This document shows, one piece after another, positions 5,213 to 11,070 of a stretch of DNA of 11,070 bases; the first letter of the stretch is position 1; each line of letters opens with the position of its first letter. Source of the DNA: Lachnospiraceae bacterium UBA4317. GTDB taxonomy: Bacteria > Bacillota_A > Clostridia > Lachnospirales > Lachnospiraceae. The stretch covers positions 341 to 11,410 of the forward strand of contig DGUF01000149.1 in the NCBI GenBank assembly GCA_002394525.1. The letters run 5' to 3'. Below the pieces are notes generated by a model. It was not told the DNA's origin and ran no database searches. It worked only from the letters and a program-made list of their open reading frames with translations. The position numbers were made by a program, and so were the translations under genes.

Positions 5213-7195
5213 TCAGAAGCGCAGGACTCCGCTCTCCGTGACGGCCAGATCCATCCGGATATCCGTCTCCTCCATGGCAAGGGTCTCCGTCTCCTGGGCA
5301 TCGAAGGCGACCAGGATCTTCGGGGTTTCCGGGGAGACCAGTGTCAAAAACCGGTCATAGTAGCCCGCTCCGTGGCCGCAGCGGCCTCCCTTTTTGTCAA
5401 AGGCTACGCAGGGGACCAGGACCGCGTCGATCCGGGAGGGATCGACTGTCACCGCCTTTTCCGCCACCGGTTCCCGGATCCCGTAGGCTCCGGTCCTCCA
5501 GGCCTCCGGGTCGCCCGGGGCTGGAATGACAGCCTTCATGATCCCCTTTTTCAGGCAGAGGGGGTAGCAGACTGTTTTTCCCTCTTCCTCCAGACTCCTG
5601 TTGAGCGCATCCAGACAGGCCTCATCGGGGGCTGACGCGTAGGAAAAGATTGTCCGGGCCTTTCTGATCTCCTCCAGGTCTCCGGCCAGGCGGCAGATCC
5701 GGGCGCTCTTGCGGGTCCGCTCCTCCTCAGTCAGGCTTCTGCGCCTCTGGACCGCCTCCTTCCGCTGCCTCTTCTTGCAGGAGGTGATATAGCTTTCCCT
5801 GGCTGCAGGAAAGGCCGTCCGGACGGCCCCGGCCATATAGAGGGATCCAAAGGAGATGACGGCGGGAAGAGGCCTTTCCGCGCCGGGCTCTTCTGACGCC
5901 CTGAGGGCTTCGGCAAGGCCCAGCGCGGTCTCGATCCCCTCCCGGGCGGTCCCGCAGGCTATCGCCTGAAAGCCTCTTTTTTTCAGTTCCGCCGCCAGGT
6001 CCTGAGCGGCCAGGGCGCGGGGGGAGTCGGGTGTCAGGCAGACAAAGGCCGCCGCATAGGGAGAGATCGTGTCAATGACGGCCCGGTAGTCCTTGTCCGC
6101 CAGCATGCCCAGCAGAAAGACGATCCCGCCCCCGGTCCGGGCTGAGCCGGCCTGATCCGGCAGGTACCTGCGGATGGACTCGGCCAGGGCCTCCGCGCAC
6201 TGGGGGTTATGGCCCCCGTCCAGGATAAAGAGGGGCTGCCGGGAGAGAACCTCGAAGCGGGCCGGCCACTGGACCCTCTCCAGGCCCAGGCGGACTGCCT
6301 CTGCCGGGATCTCGAAGCCGCGCCCGCGCAGGGCCTCGACGACCGTCAGGGCCGTCGCGGCGTTGTGGAGCTGATAGGCCCCGGTCAGGGAGAGATGGAA
6401 GAGCTCCCTGCCTTCCTCTGATTCCGAAGTTCCATCCACAGGACCGGGGGCTGCCGCAGGACTTTCCCCGGGCGCCTCCGCGAGATAGTAAAATGTCTGC
6501 CCCTCCAGGCTCTCCTCCACGGGGAGGATCCTGTCAAAGCGGGCGATATGCAGGGGACAGCCCTTTTCCATACAGACGCGGCGGACGACCTCCATGACCT
6601 CCGGCTCATTTTCATAGCAGACCACGTCCGAACCGGGCTTGATGATCCCGCTCTTGTTGGCGGCGATCTCCGCCAGGGTATTTCCCAGGTACTCGGTGTG
6701 CTCCAGGCCGATCCTGGTGATGACCGCGACCTCTGGCGGGTCGATGATATTGGTGGAATCAAATGTCCCGCCCAGGCCCACCTCAAGGACGACCAGGTCG
6801 CACTTCTTCTCGGCGAAATAGACCATCCCGATCGCCGTGATCAGTTCAAACTGGGTCGGGTGGTCCTCCATGCCGTCCGCGATGGACGCCACTCTCTCCG
6901 TGATCCTGCACAGGTCCTCCTCCCCGATATACTGGCCGCAGACCTGGATCCGCTCCCGGAAATCCTCAATATAGGGAGAGGGGTAGAAGCCGGTCACATA
7001 GCCGGCCTCCCGCAGGATCCTCTCCACCATGGCGCAGGTGCTGCCCTTGCCGTTGCTGCCCGCCACATGGACAAAGCGCAGCTGCTTTTGCGGATCCCCC
7101 AGCAGGGCAAGAAGGTCCCTGGTCCTGGACAGCCCCAGCTTCCACTGGCTCCATGTGTGCGCGTTGATATAGTCGATCGCTTCCTGTACAGTCAT
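5213..7195 (-). CDS. folC: FolC fused to 5-formyl-THF cyclo-ligase
   Basis: One continuous 660-residue frame joins two folate enzymes. Residues 1-462 are FolC, which adds glutamate to folates and in many bacteria also makes dihydrofolate from dihydropteroate: P-loop HVAGSNGKGSTCA (43-55), EVGLGGTFDSTN (138-149), the ANKSGIIKPG lysine site (Lys181), LDGGHNP (325-331) and the closing GSLYMAGAVR (450-459). Residues 468-660 are 5-formyltetrahydrofolate cyclo-ligase (MTHFS), which uses ATP to turn 5-formyl-THF into 5,10-methenyl-THF: basic N-terminal helix (474-486) and LVPCVAFDKKGGRCGHGAGYYDR (593-615, quoted in part: GHGAGYYDR is the signature). The linker is under 10 residues. Residues 238-262 are a low-complexity insertion. 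ATG 7195 has AGGAG 6 nt upstream. The gene diverges from thyA, which fits shared folate supply. The unbroken frame and intact motifs in both halves argue for a true bifunctional protein. Confidence 0.93.
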   Translation of the reverse strand: MTVQEAIDYINAHTWSQWKLGLSRTRDLLALLGDPQKQLRFVHVAGSNGKGSTCAMVERILREAGYVTGFYPSPYIEDFRERIQVCGQYIGEEDLCRITERVASIADGMEDHPTQFELITAIGMVYFAEKKCDLVVLEVGLGGTFDSTNIIDPPEVAVITRIGLEHTEYLGNTLAEIAANKSGIIKPGSDVVCYENEPEVMEVVRRVCMEKGCPLHIARFDRILPVEESLEGQTFYYLAEAPGESPAAAPGPVDGTSESEEGRELFHLSLTGAYQLHNAATALTVVEALRGRGFEIPAEAVRLGLERVQWPARFEVLSRQPLFILDGGHNPQCAEALAESIRRYLPDQAGSARTGGGIVFLLGMLADKDYRAVIDTISPYAAAFVCLTPDSPRALAAQDLAAELKKRGFQAIACGTAREGIETALGLAEALRASEEPGAERPLPAVISFGSLYMAGAVRTAFPAARESYITSCKKRQRKEAVQRRRSLTEEERTRKSARICRLAGDLEEIRKARTIFSYASAPDEACLDALNRSLEEEGKTVCYPLCLKKGIMKAVIPAPGDPEAWRTGAYGIREPVAEKAVTVDPSRIDAVLVPCVAFDKKGGRCGHGAGYYDRFLTLVSPETPKILVAFDAQETETLAMEETDIRMDLAVTESGVLRF

Positions 7196-7262
7196 AATTC
7201 ACTCCTGTATCGCTCATTTTCAAGACTCGCTCAATCCATATGAAATCTGTCAGCATCTGACC

Positions 7263-7280
7263 GACCGGCAAAAACCGGTC
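7263..7280 (-). promoter_or_regulatory. Hairpin in the folC-fusion leader
   Basis: GACCGG (7263-7268) and CCGGTC (7275-7280) pair perfectly around a 6-nt loop. An alternative pairing CTGACCG/CGGTCAG (7257-7263 with 7276-7282) overlaps it. It lies within the predicted 5' leader, about 20-35 nt after the likely transcription start. Two mutually exclusive stems could matter for regulation, but no downstream T run marks it as an attenuator and no known riboswitch core is recognised. Confidence 0.35.
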
Positions 7281-7305
7281 AGCATAAAACTTTCTGACAA
7301 TAGGG

Positions 7306-7334
7306 ATTATGAAGGCTGTTTTCTTCCATGTAAA
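7306..7334 (-). promoter_or_regulatory. Sigma-A promoter of the folC fusion
   Basis: On the minus strand TTTACA (7329-7334, 5/6 match) is followed after exactly 17 nt by CATAAT (7306-7311, 5/6 match). This is the best consensus promoter in the window. Transcription would begin near 7299 and leave a leader of about 100 nt before ATG 7195. Confidence 0.6.
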
Positions 7335-7392
7335 GATATAAAGAAGATAAAGAGAGAAAGCGGGATTCCCTGAGATTTTTTTTGCCTGATTG

Positions 7393-7401
7393 TGCTATAC
7401 T
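7393..7401 (+). promoter_or_regulatory. Extended -10 promoter of thyA
   Basis: TGCTATACT (7393-7401) combines a TGn extension with TATACT (5/6 match). The -35 region is poor (AGATTT at the 17-nt spacing), lying in an eight-T run typical of an upstream A/T tract. The start of transcription would be near 7408, inside the left arm of the dyad at 7405-7432. Confidence 0.5.
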
Positions 7402-7404
7402 ACT

Positions 7405-7432
7405 GTCCGGAACCTTCTTACCGGTTCCGGAC
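7405..7432 (+). promoter_or_regulatory. Perfect 10-bp dyad at the thyA transcription start
   Basis: GTCCGGAACC (7405-7414) and GGTTCCGGAC (7423-7432) are exact inverted copies separated by 8 nt. The left arm begins 4 nt after the -10 element, so it covers the expected +1. It may act as an operator that blocks the polymerase, or as a 5' hairpin that protects the mRNA. No T run follows, so it is not a simple terminator. I do not recognise a known regulator for this sequence. Confidence 0.5.
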
Positions 7433-7475
7433 AAGCAAAAGACAGGAGCCAGCTGTAAAAAAGACTCGCGCGCCG

Positions 7476-7611
7476 GCCTGCGTGAAGGGTCTGTCAGACA
7501 GCCTGCGGCAATCGCCCGGCACACGCCTCCCGCACAGCCTGCGCAATATGGGTGTCAGACAGCCTGCAGAAAAGAAATCCCGCGCAGTCTGCGTGACTGG
7601 CAGGGCATACA
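7476..7611 (+). repeat. Degenerate 25-nt repeats in the thyA leader
   Basis: GCCTGCG or a near match begins at 7476, 7501, 7537, 7562 and 7587; spacings are 25, 36, 25 and 25 nt. TGTCAGACAGCCTGC occurs exactly twice (7492-7506 and 7553-7567), 61 nt apart. Within it GTCAGAC forms a small palindrome. The repeats fill the leader between the dyad and the ribosome binding site and contain no credible coding frame. Confidence 0.6.
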
Positions 7612-7629
7612 GAAAGAAGGTTTTAAATC

Positions 7630-8499
7630 ATGACAAAAGCAGACCAGTATCTCGTTCAGGACATCCACAACATCCTGGAGAACGGCTATCCCGACGAAAA
7701 TCCCCGTCCCAGGTATGAGGACGGGACCCCCGCCCACACGATCAGCGTCAACCATGTGACCCGCAGATACGATCTGAGCAAGGGGGAATTCCCGGTCTGC
7801 ACCCTCCGCTATCAGGCCTGGAAGACCGGGATCCGGGAAATCTTCACCATCTACCAGCGGCCGACCAATGACCTGGCTGAGATGCGGGACCTGGGCGTGA
7901 CCTGGTGGGATCCCTGGGACATCGGCGACGGCACGATCGGCCAGCGCTACGGGGCGACCGTCAAGCGCTATGACCTGATCCGCCGCCTGATCGACGATAT
8001 CAGAAAGGACCCCTACGGCCGGCGCAAGATCGTCGACCTCTGGCAGGAACCTGACCTGCGGGAGACCCCCGGCCTGGCGCCCTGCGCCTTCCTGACCATC
8101 TGGAACGTCCGCGGCGATTATCTGGACATGAGCCTGATCCAGCGCAGCGGAGACATGCTGACCGCTTCCGGCGCCGGCGGCATCAACGAGATCCAGTACG
8201 CCGCCCTGCTCATGATGATCGCCAGGGTCACCGGCAAAGAGCCGGGCGTCTTCACCCACTTCGTCGCCAACGAGCAGATCTACGACCGCCACATGGAAAA
8301 CGCGCAGGAAATGCTGCGCCGGGCTGAAGCAGCAGCCGCTGAAGATGCTGCCGATGAAAACGCCGCCGCCAAAAATGTCCCCGCCCTGGTCCTGCACAAG
8401 GAGGCCGGCTGCAGCTTTGAGGACATCACGATCGACGATTTCGAGATGACCAACTATTTTCCCATGAAGCCCCAGCTGAAATTTGAACTCGGCATCTGA
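7630..8499 (+). CDS. thyA: Thymidylate synthase, ThyA type (divergent)
   Basis: A 289-residue enzyme that methylates dUMP to dTMP using 5,10-methylene-THF, releasing dihydrofolate. Matching key sites against the E. coli enzyme: Glu70 in the IREIF helix (Glu58), Tyr107 (Tyr94), Arg131-Arg132 in GRRKIV (the dUMP phosphate arginines from the partner subunit), nucleophile Cys152 in LAPCAF, QRSGD 171-175 (QRSCD), Asn186 (Asn177), and Tyr218 and His221 in EQIYDRH. It departs from the textbook pattern: LGLPFN is replaced by LTASGAGGIN, the position of His207 is Gln216, and the RTGTG loop near the N terminus is not recognisable. Residues 235-248 are an Ala/Asp/Glu-rich insertion. The invariant chemistry residues are present, so activity is expected. 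ATG 7630 follows AAGG by 9 nt. It is the only plus-strand gene, divergent from the folate fusion, and no dihydrofolate reductase gene is in view. Confidence 0.93.
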   Translation: MTKADQYLVQDIHNILENGYPDENPRPRYEDGTPAHTISVNHVTRRYDLSKGEFPVCTLRYQAWKTGIREIFTIYQRPTNDLAEMRDLGVTWWDPWDIGDGTIGQRYGATVKRYDLIRRLIDDIRKDPYGRRKIVDLWQEPDLRETPGLAPCAFLTIWNVRGDYLDMSLIQRSGDMLTASGAGGINEIQYAALLMMIARVTGKEPGVFTHFVANEQIYDRHMENAQEMLRRAEAAAAEDAADENAAAKNVPALVLHKEAGCSFEDITIDDFEMTNYFPMKPQLKFELGI

Positions 8500-8516
8500 G
8501 ACAGGATCGGAAAAGG

Positions 8517-8647
8517 CCGGTCTTATGACGGACCAGATGCACAAGGATACGAATCCGGTTCCCTCACCGGACCGAATGCACAAAGATATAAAGCCGGTCC
8601 CCGAACCGGATCATATGCGCAAAGGATCAATATACCAGGATACAAAG
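8517..8647 (+). repeat. Three hairpin-bearing 38/39-nt repeats after thyA
   Basis: Units begin with CCGGT at 8517, 8555 and 8594 (lengths 38, 39 and 54 nt, the last with about 15 extra nt). Each starts with a small stem: CCGGT/ACCGG in units 2 (8555-8570) and 3 (8594-8609), and an imperfect GTC/GAC version in unit 1. Each then runs into a conserved segment like ATGCACAAAGATA and ends in AAAG or similar. The next CCGG after unit 3 is the start of the terminator stem itself. Confidence 0.65.
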
Positions 8648-8684
8648 CCGGGCAGATGAGACTCACCTCATCTGCCCGGCTTTT
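8644..8684 (+). terminator. Strong thyA terminator, probably bidirectional
   Basis: AAAGCCGGGCAGATGAG (8644-8660) pairs perfectly over 17 bp with 8667-8683 around the 6-nt loop ACTCAC, and ends in TTTT. It lies 145 nt after the thyA stop. On the minus strand the stem also ends in TTT, so it can serve the convergent CPBP protease gene. Confidence 0.9.
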
Positions 8685-8811
8685 GCTATTTGATCTGCCT
8701 GTCTGATCTGCCTTATCTGTTCCCTCACTGCCTTTTATCAGCGCTGTTTTTGTCAGAGCTCCTGCTCCTGCCGTGATGTCAGATCATGCTTTCGCGGAAG
8801 CAGGCTGAAGA

Positions 8812-9792
8812 CTATCTGTCCCCACTTTCATTCACAGCCTGCTTTCGTGATTCCATGGCTGCCAGCTGCTTGTCCTCCATGTCTTTCCACAGGTCTCTCT
8901 TTTCCCTTTTCCCCCGGTTGATCACCAGCACTGCGATCACAAGTGCCGCGAGGAGGACGGATGCCCCGACGCTTCCTTCGACTCCGAATCCCACATTATA
9001 AAAGAGGCCGTTCCTGGCCGATGCCGCGTCCAGCTTAAAGAGGGAATATTGGGAAACGACACCGCTGTTGGGCAGGCCGAACACAATATTCTGCGTGAAA
9101 TTCCAGCCCGCATGAAACATGATCGCTGCCCAGAGACAGTCATAATAATATACGAAGAGGGACATGAGAATCCCGATCAGAAGGATCTGCAGCAGACTGA
9201 CCACCGTAAGGTTGTCATTTCCCAGGTGCAAAGCCATGAAGACCAGGGCGTTGCCCAGGACCGCCACGGCCGGATGCCTGTACCTTCTGCGGAGTTTCTG
9301 ATAAAGGTAGCACCTGTCCACGATCTCCTCGCCTCCCGACTGGACCGTGACCACAAAGAGAAAGGCGAAAAAGAAGACCGGATCGAAGCCGCTCCAGGAA
9401 AGCTTCACATCCCCCCGGATGACGGACATCAGGACGCAGAACCCGTTGGCGGCAAAGCCTCCGAAAAGGCCCGCCAGGGCAGCCGGCAGGCTGTTTCCTC
9501 CCCGCCGGAAGGCCAGGCAGGACCACATGGGCCGGTTGTCCCTGAATACAGAGATCACCAGGAAAAACATGATCCAGATCCCGATAAAGGTAGAATACAA
9601 GAGGAGGAATGCCACAGCATCCCGATTGCCCAGGATACGGGCCAGATGGTTCTCCGCGTCCGTGATCCTGAAAAGCAGCCCGGACAAAAGCTGACCCGCC
9701 AATGCCAGCAGAAAGGACAGGATCGCGGAGAGGAGGATCATATCCGTGATTTTCCCGGAAGCCCTGTAAACTGCGCTTTTGATATCTTCCAT
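8812..9792 (-). CDS. CPBP family intramembrane metalloprotease
   Basis: A 326-residue multi-pass membrane protein with the three motifs of the CPBP (CAAX protease and bacteriocin-processing, ABI) family: EEIVDR (Glu155, Glu156, Arg160), FMALH (Phe185, His189) and HAGWN (His227, Asn231). These form the metal-binding glutamate/histidine site within the membrane. Hydrophobic stretches lie at about 18-41, 60-82, 103-124, 137-150, 175-190, 197-217 and 276-292. The C-terminal tail after 293 is charged and cytoplasmic. Bacterial members process peptides or give self-immunity to bacteriocins, or have unknown targets; no bacteriocin-like small gene is seen here, so the substrate is unknown. ATG 9792 is preceded by AAGGA at good spacing. 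It follows ygiQ by 96 nt on the same strand with no clear terminator, so read-through from ygiQ is possible. Confidence 0.9.
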   Translation of the reverse strand: MEDIKSAVYRASGKITDMILLSAILSFLLALAGQLLSGLLFRITDAENHLARILGNRDAVAFLLLYSTFIGIWIMFFLVISVFRDNRPMWSCLAFRRGGNSLPAALAGLFGGFAANGFCVLMSVIRGDVKLSWSGFDPVFFFAFLFVVTVQSGGEEIVDRCYLYQKLRRRYRHPAVAVLGNALVFMALHLGNDNLTVVSLLQILLIGILMSLFVYYYDCLWAAIMFHAGWNFTQNIVFGLPNSGVVSQYSLFKLDAASARNGLFYNVGFGVEGSVGASVLLAALVIAVLVINRGKREKRDLWKDMEDKQLAAMESRKQAVNESGDR

Positions 9793-9888
9793 ATCTTCTT
9801 CCTTTTTCCTTATCTTAAATGCCTCAATTCCATGAGCGTGAGCAGTGATCGCAGTTCATGCTCAGCAAAAATACGGCTTCCGACGGGA
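9793..9888. other. Short spacer between ygiQ and the CPBP gene
   Basis: 96 nt. It holds an imperfect GAGC/GCTC dyad near 9827-9860 without a T run, and the CPBP ribosome binding site next to ATG 9792. No clear promoter or terminator is visible, which is compatible with co-transcription. Confidence 0.45.
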
Positions 9889-11070
9889 TCAGCGAAGTTT
9901 GCGGCGCTTTCCGGCAGATCCGCTGGTCCTTCCCTCTTTCCGGCTCCCGGATGCACTCCCTCCGCTGCCGGCTCTCCGTCCACCAGAAGTCCCCCCGGTT
10001 TTTCCCCCGGTTGTTTTCCGGGGCGCTTCACCGCCGGCCCGTCTGCCGCCTTTTTCCGTCCTTACACTGCCGGATCTTCCGCCGTCTTTCTCTGTCCGCG
10101 CGGCGCCTGGACCTCTTCCGCCTTTTTCAGCCCTCACAGATCCGGAGCCTCTTCCGACTTTTTCCGTCCCTGCAGTGCCGGCTCCTCTCCCGTCCCGTGC
10201 GGGCCTGTGCAGGTTCCTGGGCGGGATCAGGCACTTCTCTCCGAAACCAATCAGGTCCTCCCGGCCCTCCCGGAGAAGGGCCTCCTTTACCAGGTCATAA
10301 TTGGCGGGATCCCGATACTGGATCAGGGCCCGCTGCATGGCTTTTTCATGAGGATCGCGGGGGACATAGACCGGCTCCATGGTCTGGGGATCCAGCCCGG
10401 TATAATACATACAGGTGGATACTGTCCCCGGAGTCGGATAAAAGTCCTGGACCTGCTCGGGCATATAGCCCAGCTCCCGGATATACTCGGCGAGGGCGAT
10501 GGCATCCCCGAGCCTGCTGCCCGGATGGGAGGACATGAGATAGGGGACGATATACTGGTCCTTGCCGGTCTTTTTGTTGACCTGGTCAAAGAGACGGACA
10601 AAGTCCCGGTAGACTGCCGCGCCGGGCTTGCCCATCCTGGACAGGACATTGTCGGAGACATGCTCGGGCGCCACCCGCAGCTGGCCGCTGATATGGTGCT
10701 GACAGAGCTCCCGCAAAAAGGTCCTGTCCCGGTCCGCCAGCAGATAGTCGAAGCGGAAGCCCGACCGCACAAAGACCTTTTTGACGCCGGGAAGACTGCG
10801 CAGCTTTTTGAGCAGGGCCAGATAATCCCGATGGTCCACCTCCAGGTTGGGGCAGGGCTCCGGGAACAGACAGCGCCTGTGCTTGCAGGCCCCCCGGGTC
10901 AGCTGCTTTTTGCAGGCAGGGGCGCGGAACTCCGCGGTCGGTCCCCCGACGTCATAGATATTGCCCTTGAAATCCGGCTCCGCCAGCATCTGCTCCGCCT
11001 CCCGCAGGATGGAGGCGTGGCTGCGGACCTGGACGATCCGGCCCTCGTGGAAGGTCAGGGCGCAGAAATT
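9889..11070 (-). CDS. ygiQ: YgiQ family radical SAM protein, N terminus beyond window
   Basis: The frame runs uncut to the right edge, so this is the C-terminal 393 residues of a larger protein (family members are about 600-750 aa). The fragment opens with [14 protein letters not shown], where the Cys is the last of the radical SAM CxxxCxxC cluster in this family; the first two cysteines are off the edge. Next come a Cys-rich stretch (Cys53, 62, 67 and 73 of the fragment), [28 protein letters not shown] (about 132-149) and [22 protein letters not shown] (from about 207; PTPGT is typical), ending at [13 protein letters not shown]. The YgiQ (UPF0313) role is not settled. After residue 286 there is a 107-residue Gly/Arg/Lys/Ser tail containing four 12-residue repeats. 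Basic low-complexity tails are known in this family, but this one is long. The TGA stop is at 9889-9891. Confidence 0.92.
   Translation of the reverse strand, partial: NFCALTFHEGRIVQVRSHASILREAEQMLAEPDFKGNIYDVGGPTAEFRAPACKKQLTRGACKHRRCLFPEPCPNLEVDHRDYLALLKKLRSLPGVKKVFVRSGFRFDYLLADRDRTFLRELCQHHISGQLRVAPEHVSDNVLSRMGKPGAAVYRDFVRLFDQVNKKTGKDQYIVPYLMSSHPGSRLGDAIALAEYIRELGYMPEQVQDFYPTPGTVSTCMYYTGLDPQTMEPVYVPRDPHEKAMQRALIQYRDPANYDLVKEALLREGREDLIGFGEKCLIPPRNLHRPARDGRGAGTAGTEKVGRGSGSVRAEKGGRGPGAARTEKDGGRSGSVRTEKGGRRAGGEAPRKTTGGKTGGTSGGRRAGSGGSASGSRKEGRTSGSAGKRRKLR
10036..10179 (-). repeat. Four 36-nt in-frame repeats in the ygiQ tail
   Basis: The protein repeats exactly every 12 residues: [36 protein letters not shown] and [12 protein letters not shown]. 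The common pattern is G-x-x-R-x-E-K-x-G-R-x-x. The DNA units diverge but keep CTTCCG and TTTTTC-like blocks on the plus strand. The period is a multiple of three, so unit number can change without a frameshift. Confidence 0.8.

Larger units (their letters stand above)
7196..7629. other. Divergent control region between folC fusion and thyA
   Basis: A 434-nt region with no gene. It contains, left to right: the folC leader with AGGAG (7202-7206) and a GACCGG/CCGGTC hairpin (7263-7280); a minus-strand promoter (7306-7334); an A/G-rich stretch; a run of eight T (7376-7383); a plus-strand extended -10 (7393-7401); a perfect 10-bp dyad (7405-7432); and a long thyA leader of about 220 nt built from short repeats, ending in AAGG (7617-7620) 9 nt before the ATG. 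Confidence 0.65.
8500..8811. other. Convergent spacer between thyA and the CPBP protease gene
   Basis: A 312-nt stretch without a gene. The left half holds three hairpin-bearing repeats (8517-8647) and the strong terminator (8644-8684). The right half (8685-8811) has a short direct repeat TGATCTGCC at 8691-8699 and 8704-8712 and otherwise nothing I can name; it would be the 3' untranslated region of the minus-strand gene ending at 8812. Confidence 0.6.

Noticed and set aside
7196..7300. Known folate riboswitch (THF) in the folC leader
   Set aside because: A hairpin is present, but I could not find the conserved THF-riboswitch core or a sequestering terminator; a covariance-model search would settle it.
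7555..8583. Minus-strand open frame opposite thyA
   Set aside because: Covers the entire thyA gene, whose catalytic motifs are clear on the plus strand; the antisense translation has no recognisable domain and no good start site.
8517..8647. CRISPR array
   Set aside because: Three diverged units directly adjoining each other, no unique spacers, no cas genes nearby; the same applies to the repeats at 1262-1464 and 7476-7611.
9810..10031. Frameshifted continuation of ygiQ
   Set aside because: Another minus-strand frame runs past the ygiQ stop, but the conserved domain has already ended and the tail has no family pattern to tell which frame is right. The frame containing the regular 12-residue repeats is preferred.

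Overview
The window looks like chromosomal DNA from a GC-rich member of the Bacillota, most likely a Lachnospiraceae-type Clostridium relative. The evidence is strong AGGAGG-type ribosome binding sites, extended -10 promoters, short intrinsic terminators, and family-level resemblance of the proteins (AI-2E permease, type I signal peptidase, YgiQ radical SAM protein, clostridial-style ThyA). There are no phage, plasmid, transposon, CRISPR or rRNA/tRNA signatures. All genes but one lie on the minus strand; the plus-strand exception is a thymidylate synthase.

Layout from left to right: (1) 1-310, no gene, but a series of strong hairpins; (2) 311-1261, unrecognised membrane protein; (3) 1262-1482, spacer built of degenerate ~39-nt repeats that each carry an SD-like motif; (4) 1483-2604, signal peptidase I with a repetitive N-terminal extension; (5) 2607-3359, SGNH/GDSL hydrolase, only 2 nt from the peptidase start; (6) 3445-4929, AI-2E family permease; (7) 4930-5212, spacer with a candidate promoter and terminator; (8) 5213-7195, one ORF fusing FolC (folylpolyglutamate/dihydrofolate synthase) to 5-formyltetrahydrofolate cyclo-ligase; (9) 7196-7629, divergent control region; (10) 7630-8499 (+), thyA; (11) 8500-8811, convergent spacer with hairpin repeats and a 17-bp-stem terminator; (12) 8812-9792, CPBP-family intramembrane protease; (13) 9889 to the right edge, YgiQ-type radical SAM protein missing its N terminus.

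The best functional unit is the folate/thymidylate pair. ThyA consumes methylene-THF and releases DHF. The divergent fusion protein polyglutamylates folates and returns 5-formyl-THF to the active pool. A perfect 10-bp dyad sits where the thyA transcript should begin. The permease, hydrolase, signal peptidase and membrane protein may form a loosely linked minus-strand envelope gene string, with a weak terminator between the first two and a candidate internal promoter before the last.

A recurrent feature is degenerate tandem repetition. It occurs inside proteins (14-residue units in the signal peptidase, 12-residue units in YgiQ) and between genes (39/40-nt, 25-nt and 38/39-nt units). Several enzymes also carry Ala/Gly/Ser/Glu-rich insertions not typical of their families. 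I see no obviously new defence or mobile system; the most unusual items are the fusion enzyme, the repeat-built control regions and the extended signal peptidase.
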